From: Chryseobacterium gleum
GTDB lineage: Bacteria; Bacteroidota; Bacteroidia; Flavobacteriales_C; GCA-002722245
Length of the DNA stretch: 32,011 nucleotides
NCBI GenBank assembly: GCA_945871895.1
Contig: CAMBXP010000023.1
Location: 1 to 32,011 of the forward strand
Direction of reading: 5' to 3'
The notes below the pieces were generated by a model. That model worked only from the letters and a program-made list of their open reading frames with translations, did not search any database and had not been told where the DNA came from. The position numbers and the translations under genes are program-made. Shown one piece after another: positions 9,101 to 17,117 of the stretch (position 1 is its first letter; every line of letters starts with the position of its first letter).

Positions 9101-10581
9101 GAAATGATTTACGTGCATATTTGTTGGTTTTTTGCTTAGGAATTTTCTTATGCGCAGATTCTATTGCGCAGCAATTGCCCGCCACCGATTTGTATTTCTA
9201 TAATGTTTCTTTAGTGAATCCTGCTGCTGTTGGTGATGCCGCTGTGCCTCGTTTAGCATTGGTGAACCGCCGGCAGTGGGTGAGTATTGAAGGAGCGCCA
9301 ATTACCTCTTGTGCTGCTATAGATATGCCTATTCAAAAAAACTTTGGAATAGCTTTGAATTTAATGCACGACCAAGCCAATTATTTGCGCAATATCAAAG
9401 GGTCTTTATCGCTGCGTTATAAATTAAAGTTGGGTGCTAATCAGTCGCTGGCCTTGGGTATTCAAAGTAGTGTTTACGATACCTATCTTAATTTTGTAAA
9501 TGTAAAAGCCGAAGATTATACTGACGATATTTTAACGATAGGCAATAGCAACAAGGCACTTTCTTTAGGCGCCGATTTTGGTGTGCACTACAAGTATAAA
9601 AATTTAGAAATTGGTGCTTTTCATGCTCAAATCTTCAACAATTCATCACAATCTTTTTTTAAAAATTCACTCAACTCTTACCGTTTGCAAGCTCATTATG
9701 GGGGCTATGTGATGCAGCGCTTACATGTAAACAGTAATGTAGATGTGCAGCCCCGTGTTGGCTTGCGTTATTTGCCTGGAATTTACTTACAAGCTGATCT
9801 AGGGTGTATGTTGGATTGGAGAAATAAAATTGCTTTTGCAATCACTTATAGAACTCAGGAAACTGTTGCAGCGTCGGTGAATTATAAAATAAATGACTTC
9901 TTCTCTTTTGCCTATTCTTATGGCTATGGCGTGCAGGGTATTTCTAATTATTCAGGTGGAACGCATGAGGTGATGTTGCAAATGTTGATTCGTAGTAGAG
10001 ATAAAAATGATCAAGAATCATTGGCAAGAAAAGTAGATAGTTTGGCTTATTCTATTCACGATTTGCAAGACAAAAATAGAATGCTCGATTCAGCCAAGCA
10101 ATCTTTAGAAAAAAGAGTATTGAAGGTGGAGGATATGCAAATTACTTATCTCGATTCTATAAGAATTCTAAGAATGATTGAAATTACTATTCATTCGCAA
10201 AGAGATTCTATTGAATTTCAACCCCGCATGCAACGTGGTGAGCGTTACGTAATAGAAAATGTTCGTTTTGAATTCAATTCGGCCATCATTAAAAAGAATT
10301 CAGAAGCAACTTTAGATAATGTGGTAAAGTATTTAAATCTATATCCTTCTGTTTACATGGAGGTACACGGGCATACCGATGGAATTGGCAGTAATGATGC
10401 CAATCAAAAATTGTCGTTGGCTCGCGCCAAAGCAGTAGTGAATTATTTAAAGGCTCATGGTATCAATGCTTCGCGGTTACCTTACAAAGGTTTTGGCGAA
10501 ACCTATCCTGTTGATACAAATACAACAGAAGCGGGTAGGGCTAAAAACAGAAGAATTGAGTTCATAATTTTAAGAAAGTAG
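9097..10581 (+). CDS. PorP/SprF-type T9SS outer-membrane protein fused to an OmpA peptidoglycan-binding domain
   Basis: The reading frame is open from 8977, but the start chosen is ATG 9097. It overlaps the upstream stop as ATGA and is followed at once by a good signal peptide (residues 1-24, SIA-Q). The product is 494 residues. Residues 28-305 are a PorP/SprF-type barrel (DLYFYNVSLVNPAAVG near the N-terminus, GGTHEVMLQ at the end). Residues 307-375 form a charged heptad-like linker, probably a coiled coil. Residues 385-494 are an OmpA C-terminal domain with HGHTDG, RxKNRRIEF and both residues that bind diaminopimelate in OmpA (Asp428 and Arg443, correct 15-residue spacing). PorP/SprF proteins normally lack this domain. 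It likely exports or anchors the type B protein encoded upstream. Confidence 0.9.
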   Translation: MRNDLRAYLLVFCLGIFLCADSIAQQLPATDLYFYNVSLVNPAAVGDAAVPRLALVNRRQWVSIEGAPITSCAAIDMPIQKNFGIALNLMHDQANYLRNIKGSLSLRYKLKLGANQSLALGIQSSVYDTYLNFVNVKAEDYTDDILTIGNSNKALSLGADFGVHYKYKNLEIGAFHAQIFNNSSQSFFKNSLNSYRLQAHYGGYVMQRLHVNSNVDVQPRVGLRYLPGIYLQADLGCMLDWRNKIAFAITYRTQETVAASVNYKINDFFSFAYSYGYGVQGISNYSGGTHEVMLQMLIRSRDKNDQESLARKVDSLAYSIHDLQDKNRMLDSAKQSLEKRVLKVEDMQITYLDSIRILRMIEITIHSQRDSIEFQPRMQRGERYVIENVRFEFNSAIIKKNSEATLDNVVKYLNLYPSVYMEVHGHTDGIGSNDANQKLSLARAKAVVNYLKAHGINASRLPYKGFGETYPVDTNTTEAGRAKNRRIEFIILRK

Positions 10582-10604
10582 CAATTTTATTTTCGCTTAA
10601 ATTC

Positions 10605-11642
10605 TTACTGCCGCTTAATTTTGTTACTGCTAGTTCTCTCAAATTTTTCGATGTGTTTTATTTCTTTAATTTGCTCGAATTTATTGAGTTCTTGATTCAC
10701 TTTTTCGAGTGATACAATTTCTTTTCCTTCTACTATTAGAATAAGTTTATGCGTTAGCTTTTCATCGGGTTTGCAGCCTACAATAAATTCAGTTTTGATG
10801 TGCTTCTTAATTTTTTGTTCTATGGTTTCCGGATTTACTTTAATCCCTCCTGTGTTGATGATATTGTCGAATCTACCCAACCACTCAAAAGTATGTTCGT
10901 CGATGAGTTTAATGCAGTCATTGGTTTGAATGGCATTGGTTTCTAGTTGAGGTGCAAATATGATAAGTCGCTTGTTTTCATCACTGCTAAAATGAATTCC
11001 TTTTAGCGCTTGGTATTGTGTTTGGTGTTGCGGGCAAACTTGTTTAATTGCAATGTGGCTAACTGTTTCAGTCATTCCAAAAGTTTGAAAAACATCTGTT
11101 TTTACTTCTTTCAATAACGAATGTAAACTTTCGTTGATTTCTCCTCCGCCTATGATGATTTTCTTTATCGCATCGAATTTTGTTTTTTCCTCTGAATTTA
11201 AAATTTCAAAAACCTGATTGGGTACAAAGGCAGCAAAATCCAATTCGATGTCGATGTTCTTTAGCGGATTAGATAAGGGTTCGGTGATAAATAAATTCCA
11301 ACGGTTTACGGCACTGCGCGCTAGCATCATTTTACCTGCAATAAAATCTGTAGATAGGCACAACAGCGCTTTTGTGCCTTCTTTTGCATCAAAGGTTTGA
11401 GCTGTGAGTAGCGCGCTGTTTTTTATTTTTATTTTTGGAATACTAAATGTTTTCGCTGCTCCCGTTGTGCCCGAGCTTTGGGCTATTATGCAATCAGCAT
11501 CATTGAGCCAGGAAACAGTGAATTCTGCTGCCTTTCTTATCCATTCGTCAGCACTGTTTTTAAGTACATCACAGTAATGTTCTATTTCTGCATCGCTTTG
11601 CTTCGAGAAATCGAGGTTAAGATATTTTAAATTTGAATTCAC
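10605..11642 (-). CDS. menE: o-Succinylbenzoate-CoA ligase-like AMP-binding enzyme
   Basis: A 345-residue member of the acyl-adenylate-forming superfamily, short as is usual for Bacteroidota MenE. It would activate o-succinylbenzoate with ATP and CoA in menaquinone synthesis. Visible motifs are the P-loop QSSGTTGAAK (55-64), the A5 motif FQTFGMTET around 190, the hinge/A8 motif GRFDNIINTGGIKVNPE around 268, and the C-terminal catalytic-lysine region SSNKIKR. The start is GTG at 11642. A TACCTTTG promoter element ends five bases before it, which supports this start. No other men gene is nearby, so the substrate assignment rests on family resemblance alone. The 3' end converges with the PorP-OmpA gene with a 23-bp gap and no clear terminator. 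Confidence 0.82.
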   Translation of the reverse strand: MNSNLKYLNLDFSKQSDAEIEHYCDVLKNSADEWIRKAAEFTVSWLNDADCIIAQSSGTTGAAKTFSIPKIKIKNSALLTAQTFDAKEGTKALLCLSTDFIAGKMMLARSAVNRWNLFITEPLSNPLKNIDIELDFAAFVPNQVFEILNSEEKTKFDAIKKIIIGGGEINESLHSLLKEVKTDVFQTFGMTETVSHIAIKQVCPQHQTQYQALKGIHFSSDENKRLIIFAPQLETNAIQTNDCIKLIDEHTFEWLGRFDNIINTGGIKVNPETIEQKIKKHIKTEFIVGCKPDEKLTHKLILIVEGKEIVSLEKVNQELNKFEQIKEIKHIEKFERTSSNKIKRQ

Positions 11643-11647
11643 AGTGG

Positions 11648-11679
11648 CAAAGGTATTAAAAGTTATCTTTGGCGCGCAA
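11648..11679 (-). promoter_or_regulatory. menE promoter (-7 element TACCTTTG)
   Basis: On the minus strand TACCTTTG (11655 to 11648) matches the Bacteroidota -7 consensus TAnnTTTG. An ATTG-like -33 box lies 21 nt upstream (11677-11680) and overlaps the start codon of the divergent exporter gene. The element ends five bases before the GTG start, so the predicted transcript is nearly leaderless. Confidence 0.45.
11664..11671 (+). promoter_or_regulatory. Exporter promoter -7 element TATCTTTG
   Basis: TATCTTTG matches TAnnTTTG exactly and ends seven bases before the ATG at 11679. No clear -33 TTTG is at the expected distance. Back to back with the menE element, it makes a very compact divergent promoter of about 25 bp. 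Confidence 0.4.
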
Positions 11680-13949
11680 TGCTAAAAACTAGCCGAATCA
11701 TACTGCTTATTTTGACTTTAACCACTGCGCTTTTTACCTATTTGGTAATAACGGGAGTTAAGGTGGATTATCGCTATGAGAATTTCTTTCCCAAGGGAGA
11801 TGCCGAATTAGAGTATTTTCAAAAATTTACTAAACAGTTTGTTAGCGACAATGATTTTTTAATCATCGGGGTAGAAAATAAATCGGGAATTTTCAACCAT
11901 GATTTTTTACAAAAAGTAAGTGCACTTTCTGATTCTATTGCTTCATTGCCCAGTATTACCGAGGTGATTTCTCCTACCAGAAATTTAAATTATTACAAGG
12001 CTGGCGATTTTGGCGACATTAGTGAGTTGCCATATTTACATTACAACGAACCCGAAATGTATAGTAAAGATTCTTTGCGAATTTTTAATAATCCGCAGTT
12101 GGTTGGCACCTTCTTTTCTAATGATAGAAAGGCGGTAAGCATTTACGTTAAAACGAAAGATAAACTGGCCAAAAAGCCTTCAGATAGATTGCTGAATGAT
12201 TTAGATAGGCTGCAGAACAAAATTACTTTCGATGAGTTCCATGCCGTATCGCGAATTCGCGCCCAGTTTCATTTCATAGAAGTTTTAGGCAATGAGCTTT
12301 CCTTGTTTATTAGTGCTTCTATTTTGATGTTGATTGTGGTGTTGTGGTTCTCGTTTCGCTCGGGAATTGGTGTAATTATTCCTTTGGTTACAGTGCTTGT
12401 TTCTTTGGTGTGGACTTTAGCAGTGATGTACTTTACAGGCAAAGATTTAAACGTACTTACCTCTTTATTGCCCACTATGGTTTTTATTGTGGGTATGTCG
12501 GATGTGGTGCATATCCTCACCAATTATATTGAAGAATTACGTGCGGGTAAAACTAAGGAAGAAGCCATTAGAACTACGGTTAAAGAAGTAGGTTTTGCTA
12601 CATTTCTTACTTGTGTTTCTACCGCTATTGGTTTCTTTACTTTGATGACGGCGAATATTGAGCCTATTCAAGATTTCGGACTCTACAGCGGTATTGGTGT
12701 TATTATAGCCTATGTAATGTCTTTTCTTTTATTGCCTAGTGTTTTGTTGAATGTAAAAACACCTAAAATTGTTTTGCGTGAAGGTAATGATGCACTGTGG
12801 CAGAAGGCTTTGCGCACAACGTTGTTGTGGACTATCAAGTATCCCAAAAGAATATTGTTAATTGCAGGTATCATCACCACCTTGAGTGTTGTGGCTATGT
12901 TGAACATCAAAATTGATAATTTCTTATTGGAGGATTTTTCTGCCAGTGATCCCGTAAAACAAGATTTCGATTATTTTGAAAATAAATTTGGTGGCGCTCG
13001 GCCTTTAGAAGCGGTATTGGAGCTTAAAGATTCTAATGCTACTGCCTTCGATTATGAGGTGTTGTGTGCGATAGACAGCATTGAAAAGTACTTAGCTAAG
13101 CATTATCATTTGAGCAATGTTACCTCGCCTCTTACATTCATTAAGGAAGCCAATAAGGCGCAACATTCTGCTAGTCAGAAGTTTTATGCCATTCCCGATT
13201 CAAAAGAAAAGTACTTGTCTTTAAAAGAAAAACTCGATGTTTTTGGCGCCTTTGATAAGACAGCCGATATTCTTAAAAATTATATTTCTAAAGATGGCCA
13301 TTCGGTGAGAATAAGCGGTAAAATGTTGGATTTGGGCGGACACCAAATGAAAGTACTTAATACTGCCTTCTATGGTTATTTAGCACAAAATATCGATCCT
13401 CAATTGCTAACAGTTCATTTAACGGGAACCGGACATTTACTCGACTTAAACAATGAAAGCTTATCTAAAAACATGATTAATGGTTTGTGGCTGTCGGTGG
13501 GTTTTATCGCTTTAATAGTGGGTTGGCAGTTTAGAAGCATTAGAATGATCATTATTTGTATCATTCCTAATGTTATCCCTGGTTTTGTTGTGGCAGGTTT
13601 TATGGGGATCGCCGATATAAATCTTAGGGTTTCAACATCTATCATATTCTCCATTGCCTTTGGTATTGCAGTAGATGATACTATTCATATTATGAGCAGA
13701 TTGAAACAAGAGCGCAACAAAGGAAAGTCGTTTCTATATGCTTTAAAACGAACCTATTTGTCTACAGGTAAAGCCGTAGTGGTAACGTCAATCATTTTAT
13801 CATGTGGATTTTTAACACTTCTACTATCTGATTTCACCAGTTCGTTTTATGTAGGCTTGCTGGTAGGCTTGACTTTGTTAATAGCAGTTATTTGTGAAAT
13901 GCTACTGCTGCCTGTACTTCTCATTTATTTTTTCAAAGACAAAAAATAA
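11679..13949 (+). CDS. RND-superfamily (MMPL-type) exporter
   Basis: A 756-residue inner-membrane transporter with the two-fold RND layout. There is one N-terminal helix (about 7-27), a large extracytoplasmic loop (30-200), a block of about five helices (205-370), one helix (392-412), a second loop (413-600) and a final helix block (605-750). The paired conserved segments are visible: VVHILTNYIEELRAGK in the first half and VDDTIHIMSRLKQERNKGKS in the second; the acidic and His residues there are typical of proton-driven RND/MMPL proteins. The substrate is unknown; relatives move lipids or other hydrophobic compounds. No periplasmic adaptor or outer-membrane channel gene is adjacent, which fits a self-standing MMPL/HpnN-like protein rather than a tripartite drug pump. 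Confidence 0.85.
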   Translation: MLKTSRIILLILTLTTALFTYLVITGVKVDYRYENFFPKGDAELEYFQKFTKQFVSDNDFLIIGVENKSGIFNHDFLQKVSALSDSIASLPSITEVISPTRNLNYYKAGDFGDISELPYLHYNEPEMYSKDSLRIFNNPQLVGTFFSNDRKAVSIYVKTKDKLAKKPSDRLLNDLDRLQNKITFDEFHAVSRIRAQFHFIEVLGNELSLFISASILMLIVVLWFSFRSGIGVIIPLVTVLVSLVWTLAVMYFTGKDLNVLTSLLPTMVFIVGMSDVVHILTNYIEELRAGKTKEEAIRTTVKEVGFATFLTCVSTAIGFFTLMTANIEPIQDFGLYSGIGVIIAYVMSFLLLPSVLLNVKTPKIVLREGNDALWQKALRTTLLWTIKYPKRILLIAGIITTLSVVAMLNIKIDNFLLEDFSASDPVKQDFDYFENKFGGARPLEAVLELKDSNATAFDYEVLCAIDSIEKYLAKHYHLSNVTSPLTFIKEANKAQHSASQKFYAIPDSKEKYLSLKEKLDVFGAFDKTADILKNYISKDGHSVRISGKMLDLGGHQMKVLNTAFYGYLAQNIDPQLLTVHLTGTGHLLDLNNESLSKNMINGLWLSVGFIALIVGWQFRSIRMIIICIIPNVIPGFVVAGFMGIADINLRVSTSIIFSIAFGIAVDDTIHIMSRLKQERNKGKSFLYALKRTYLSTGKAVVVTSIILSCGFLTLLLSDFTSSFYVGLLVGLTLLIAVICEMLLLPVLLIYFFKDKK

Positions 13950-14026
13950 ATTTCCTTTGTCATCAAGTGTTTGAAAATGAATTTCATCCACCAATATTAA
14001 CAATTGTAACTAAAGTTGTTGAAAAA

Positions 14027-14059
14027 TTTGCTTGGTATGTGTTTTTACCTTTAAATTTG
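14027..14059 (+). promoter_or_regulatory. Bacteroidota-type promoter (TTTG-N21-TAAATTTG)
   Basis: TTTG at 14027-14030 and TAAATTTG at 14052-14059 are separated by 21 bases, a complete match to the Bacteroidota -33/-7 consensus. The start codon follows at 14107, giving a leader of roughly 40 nt. This is the best promoter in the window and implies that the small gene downstream is well expressed. Confidence 0.65.
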
Positions 14060-14106
14060 ACTCCCGTAAAGTGAGAGGGACTTTACCTTAACCTTAGTAA
14101 AACAAC

Positions 14107-14595
14107 ATGAATCAAACTGAAGCTCAAAAAATCATCAAGGATACGGAGTATCTGAACAATAGGATTTTGTCTTTTGATAATCCTAAAGCTACTGCTGGCG
14201 GACGTCAGTACTGCAGAGTAATTGATAAGAAGTATTTGTTTTCAAGTACCGATGAGAAAAATAAGCAAGGTGCTGTGAAGATTCGTTTTAAGGATGTAAT
14301 GACCGGACAAGAGTTTATGGAGCAGTTGACTGCTGTGGCTCGTCAGTTCACCAAAAAAGTGGTGGAGGAGACAGATGATGTAAAAACAAATTTACTAGCT
14401 GTGTTGGCTGATGAGACTGAGCCAGTTAAATCTTTGGAGTGGGTGATGAGTCAGTTTAAAGCTAAAGCACCTAAAGTGTTTGCTCAAAATAAAGATAAAG
14501 TAGAAAATTACTTAATGGAATTGTGGTTGGAAAGTAAAATCACAAGATCTACTTTTAAATCGAAAAACCTTACGGTTTTCGCTTTGAAGAAGTAA
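14107..14595 (+). CDS. Conserved-looking protein of unknown function, 162 aa
   Basis: I do not recognise this protein. It is soluble, with no signal peptide or membrane segment, and rich in Lys, Glu and Thr. The N-terminal part (about 1-60) contains a GGRQYCRVIDKKYLF segment. Residues 75-115 are helical and charged (FMEQLTAVARQFTKKVVEE). The C-terminal half (115-162) could be a small helical domain ending in basic residues (STFKSKNLTVFALKK). The gene stands alone, with a strong consensus promoter upstream and a strong intrinsic terminator just downstream. That suggests an abundant, independently expressed cytoplasmic protein. Coding is supported by length, codon use and the flanking signals. 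Confidence 0.75.
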   Translation: MNQTEAQKIIKDTEYLNNRILSFDNPKATAGGRQYCRVIDKKYLFSSTDEKNKQGAVKIRFKDVMTGQEFMEQLTAVARQFTKKVVEETDDVKTNLLAVLADETEPVKSLEWVMSQFKAKAPKVFAQNKDKVENYLMELWLESKITRSTFKSKNLTVFALKK

Positions 14596-14612
14596 TTCAA
14601 ATAGATAGACAT

Positions 14613-14652
14613 AAAAACCTCCATTAGTCGGTTGACTGATGGAGGTTTTTTT
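14613..14652 (+). terminator. Strong intrinsic terminator
   Basis: A 17-bp stem (14613-14629 with 14634-14650, one G-T pair) with a GGTT loop, containing AACCTCCAT/ATGGAGGTT and followed by a run of seven T. It begins 17 bases after the stop of the 162-aa gene. The A-run on the left arm might let it work in both directions. Confidence 0.9.
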
Positions 14653-14663
14653 ATTTTCAAATG

Positions 14664-14750
14664 CGTCATTGCGAGGTACCCCGAAGCAACCTCATTGAAT
14701 TTAATTAGTAATTGCCTGATAGGTTTGCTTCGGGGTACCTCGCAATGACG
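14664..14750. repeat. Long perfect inverted repeat, REP/MITE-like
   Basis: Two perfect 26-bp arms (14664-14689 and 14725-14750) start with CGTCATTGCGAGG and contain GGTACC and CGAAGCAA. The intervening 35 bases are AT-rich, and pairing continues about three more bases past a one-base bulge. It has no coding capacity. It lies between two convergent genes, right after an intrinsic terminator. Sequences beginning CGTCATTGCGAGG are familiar as dispersed intergenic repeats in several bacterial groups, so this is probably one copy of a family, but copy number cannot be judged here. Confidence 0.85.
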
Positions 14751-14764
14751 AACTAGATGGTGGC

Positions 14765-16972
14765 TTAAGCCGCTACGTCCATTATTCTATCCACTTTATG
14801 CACGCCATTGATCACCTTGAATTTCTCCATCAAGTTTTTCAAATGATCGGTATTGGTGACATATAACATGATTTTTCCTTCAAAAAATCCTTCTTCAGAA
14901 GTGAAAAATATCGATTTGATATTGATGTTTTCTTCCATAGAGATGATAGTGGTTATCTTATTTAATAGTCCAAAATCATCAATTCCAATAAACTGAATAC
15001 CCGTTAAGAATTCTACATTTTGATTACCATGCCACTGTGCTTTGATGGTGCGCGAAGCGAAGTTGGAAAGGAGGTGCATGGCATTCGGACAATTGGTTTT
15101 GTGAATCTTAATGCCTTCATCAGCACTATTGAAACCAAAAACCTCATCTCCAGGAATAGGGTTGCAACATGGTGAAAGAGAGTATTTAATATTCTCATCG
15201 GCACCGATATTCAATATACCAATTTTCCCTGGTTTCGCTGGCTCTTTCTCCTTAGTCGATTTTTTCTTTTTGTTTTCTTCCTTCTGTTTGAAGAAGTTTT
15301 CAAATTCTTCAAATTTAATCGCTCCAGAAGCTATTTTGAAATATAAATCAGTTGCAATTTTAACCTGGAAATGAAGAATTAACTGTCCGAGCACATTAGG
15401 ATTTACCAATATCTCTAGCTTATCCATCCAAGTTTTAAAAATCTCTTTTCCTTCTATAGCAATTCTTTTCTGATCTTCTTTTAATGATTCTTTAATACAG
15501 CTTTTGGCTTTAGCTGTAACTACAAAATTGAGCCATTCTTCTTTTGGCGTTTGCTTTTTGGAAGTGAGGATTTCAATTTGTTCACCACTTTGCAATTCGT
15601 AGTTTAAAGGCACTAATTTATGATTCACTTTGGCACCAATACATTGGTCGCCCACACGTGAGTGAATCTCGTAGGCGAAATCGAGTGCGGTGGCACCTGC
15701 TGGTAAATTTTTGATGTCTCCTGCTGGAGTAAAGGCATAGATTTCATCTGCAAAAAAGTTCATTTTGAAGTCGTCAATAAACTCTAAAGCGTTGTTGTCA
15801 CCCGATTCTAACATCTTGGTGATTTTAGAAATCCATACATCTAAATGGTTCTCTTGTTCAGCGTTTAATGCTTTGTATTTCCAGTGAGCAGCTAAGCCTT
15901 TTTCGGCAATTTCATCCATTCGTTTGGTACGAATTTGAACTTCTACCCATTTACCATCTTGCCCCATCACGGTGGTATGCAAAGATTCATATCCATTTCC
16001 TTTTGGTGTTGAAATCCAATCACGCAATCTATCGGGACGAGGAGTATATAAATCTGTAACGCTTGAGTAAACTTTCCAGCAATCGGTTTTTTCGTCTTCG
16101 GGCTTCGAATTTAAAATGATACGGATGGCGAAAATGTCGTAAACTTCATCAAAAGTGACATCCTTCTTCTTCATTTTTTGGGCAATGGAGAAAATACTTT
16201 TGGTTCTACCTTTAATGTCGAAATCAAATCCTTTATCGGTAAGCACATTAATGATAGGTAAGCTAAACTTATTGATGTATCGCGTTCTTTTCTTTTGCGT
16301 AGAGGCAAGATTCTCTTCAATATTTTTATATAATTCGGGTTCGGTATATCTCAAGCCCAAATCTTCTAATTCAGTTTTAATAGCATACAAACCTAAGCGA
16401 TGGGCCAGAGGGGCGTATATGTTCAGAGTTTCATAAGCGATCTTAAGTTGTTTGTGGCGAGGCATAAACTCCATGGTACGCATGTTGTGTAAGCGATCGG
16501 CGAGTTTGATAAGGATTACTCTAATGTCATCGGAAAGAGTAAGTAAAATTCTTTTAAAATTTTCGGCCTGAATAGAGAACTGATTTTCTCCTGTATCGGC
16601 CATGGAAGATATTTTGGTGAGGCCGTCTACTATGTTGGTCACCTTCGCACCGAACATCGAATTGATGTCGTCTAAAGTGATGTGTGTGTCTTCAACTGTA
16701 TCGTGAAGCAGAGCGCAAATAATGGAAGTAGTGCCTAAACCAATTTCATCGGCGGTGATACGAGCCACTTCAATTGGGTGGTAGATATAGGGTTCGCCCG
16801 ATTTACGACGCATGTCTTTGTGTGCGTCAATCGCAACCGTTAAGGCTTTTCTAATTAATTTCTTTTCCTGATCGGTTCTTATTTTTTTACCGGCTCTAAG
16901 AAGTCCGCGGTATCGTTTAAGAATTTCTTGTTTTTCTTTCTCTAAATCGATCACTACTGTAGGTTCGTTCAT
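14765..16972 (-). CDS. rel: Bifunctional (p)ppGpp synthetase/hydrolase (RelA/SpoT family)
   Basis: A 735-residue long RSH enzyme that makes and degrades the stringent-response alarmone in the cytoplasm. Domains in order: HD hydrolase with His65, the HDTVED motif at 90-95 and LADRLHNMR; the synthetase with GRTKSIFSIAQKM and STPKGNGYESLH; TGS (LPAGATALDFAYEIHSRVG); a CC-type zinc region (CCNPIPGDE); and a C-terminal ACT domain. An intact HD motif predicts active hydrolysis. The frame is open up to 17059, but the start is placed at ATG 16972 (MNEPTVV). The extra 29 codons would cover a promoter-like TATTTTTG and begin against the chitinase terminator. There is no operon partner. Confidence 0.93.
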   Translation of the reverse strand: MNEPTVVIDLEKEKQEILKRYRGLLRAGKKIRTDQEKKLIRKALTVAIDAHKDMRRKSGEPYIYHPIEVARITADEIGLGTTSIICALLHDTVEDTHITLDDINSMFGAKVTNIVDGLTKISSMADTGENQFSIQAENFKRILLTLSDDIRVILIKLADRLHNMRTMEFMPRHKQLKIAYETLNIYAPLAHRLGLYAIKTELEDLGLRYTEPELYKNIEENLASTQKKRTRYINKFSLPIINVLTDKGFDFDIKGRTKSIFSIAQKMKKKDVTFDEVYDIFAIRIILNSKPEDEKTDCWKVYSSVTDLYTPRPDRLRDWISTPKGNGYESLHTTVMGQDGKWVEVQIRTKRMDEIAEKGLAAHWKYKALNAEQENHLDVWISKITKMLESGDNNALEFIDDFKMNFFADEIYAFTPAGDIKNLPAGATALDFAYEIHSRVGDQCIGAKVNHKLVPLNYELQSGEQIEILTSKKQTPKEEWLNFVVTAKAKSCIKESLKEDQKRIAIEGKEIFKTWMDKLEILVNPNVLGQLILHFQVKIATDLYFKIASGAIKFEEFENFFKQKEENKKKKSTKEKEPAKPGKIGILNIGADENIKYSLSPCCNPIPGDEVFGFNSADEGIKIHKTNCPNAMHLLSNFASRTIKAQWHGNQNVEFLTGIQFIGIDDFGLLNKITTIISMEENINIKSIFFTSEEGFFEGKIMLYVTNTDHLKNLMEKFKVINGVHKVDRIMDVAA

Positions 16973-16992
16973 TGTTGCTGATGTTTGTATGT

Positions 16993-17000
16993 CAAAAATA
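16993..17000 (-). promoter_or_regulatory. rel promoter -7 element TATTTTTG
   Basis: TATTTTTG on the minus strand (17000 to 16993) matches TAnnTTTG and ends 20 bases before ATG 16972. No clean -33 TTTG is seen at 21 nt. It lies between the chitinase terminator and the chosen rel start, which supports independent transcription of rel. Confidence 0.4.
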
Positions 17001-17060
17001 AGGCATTTGCCCGAGAGTATTATACTTGCAAAAGGTGAGTATTGTTGCGTATAAGCCAAT

Positions 17061-17095
17061 AAAAAACCCCCGTTCGTCGGCCGGACGAACGGGGG
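17061..17095 (-). terminator. Intrinsic terminator of the chitinase gene
   Basis: A perfect 12-bp GC-rich stem (17067-17078 with 17084-17095, CCCCCGTTCGTC and its complement) with loop GGCCG is followed on the minus strand by six T (17066-17061). It lies 22 bases past the chitinase stop codon. Confidence 0.92.
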
Positions 17096-17117
17096 CCATT
17101 TATTTTTTATCTAAAGA

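Noticed and set aside
12269..12532. Overlapping open frames on both strands inside the RND exporter
   Set aside because: They run through a conserved transmembrane region of a clear gene and have no start or promoter signals of their own.
16973..17059. Longer N-terminus of the (p)ppGpp synthetase starting at 17059
   Set aside because: The extra 29 residues have no family resemblance, cover a TAnnTTTG promoter element and abut the chitinase terminator at 17061.
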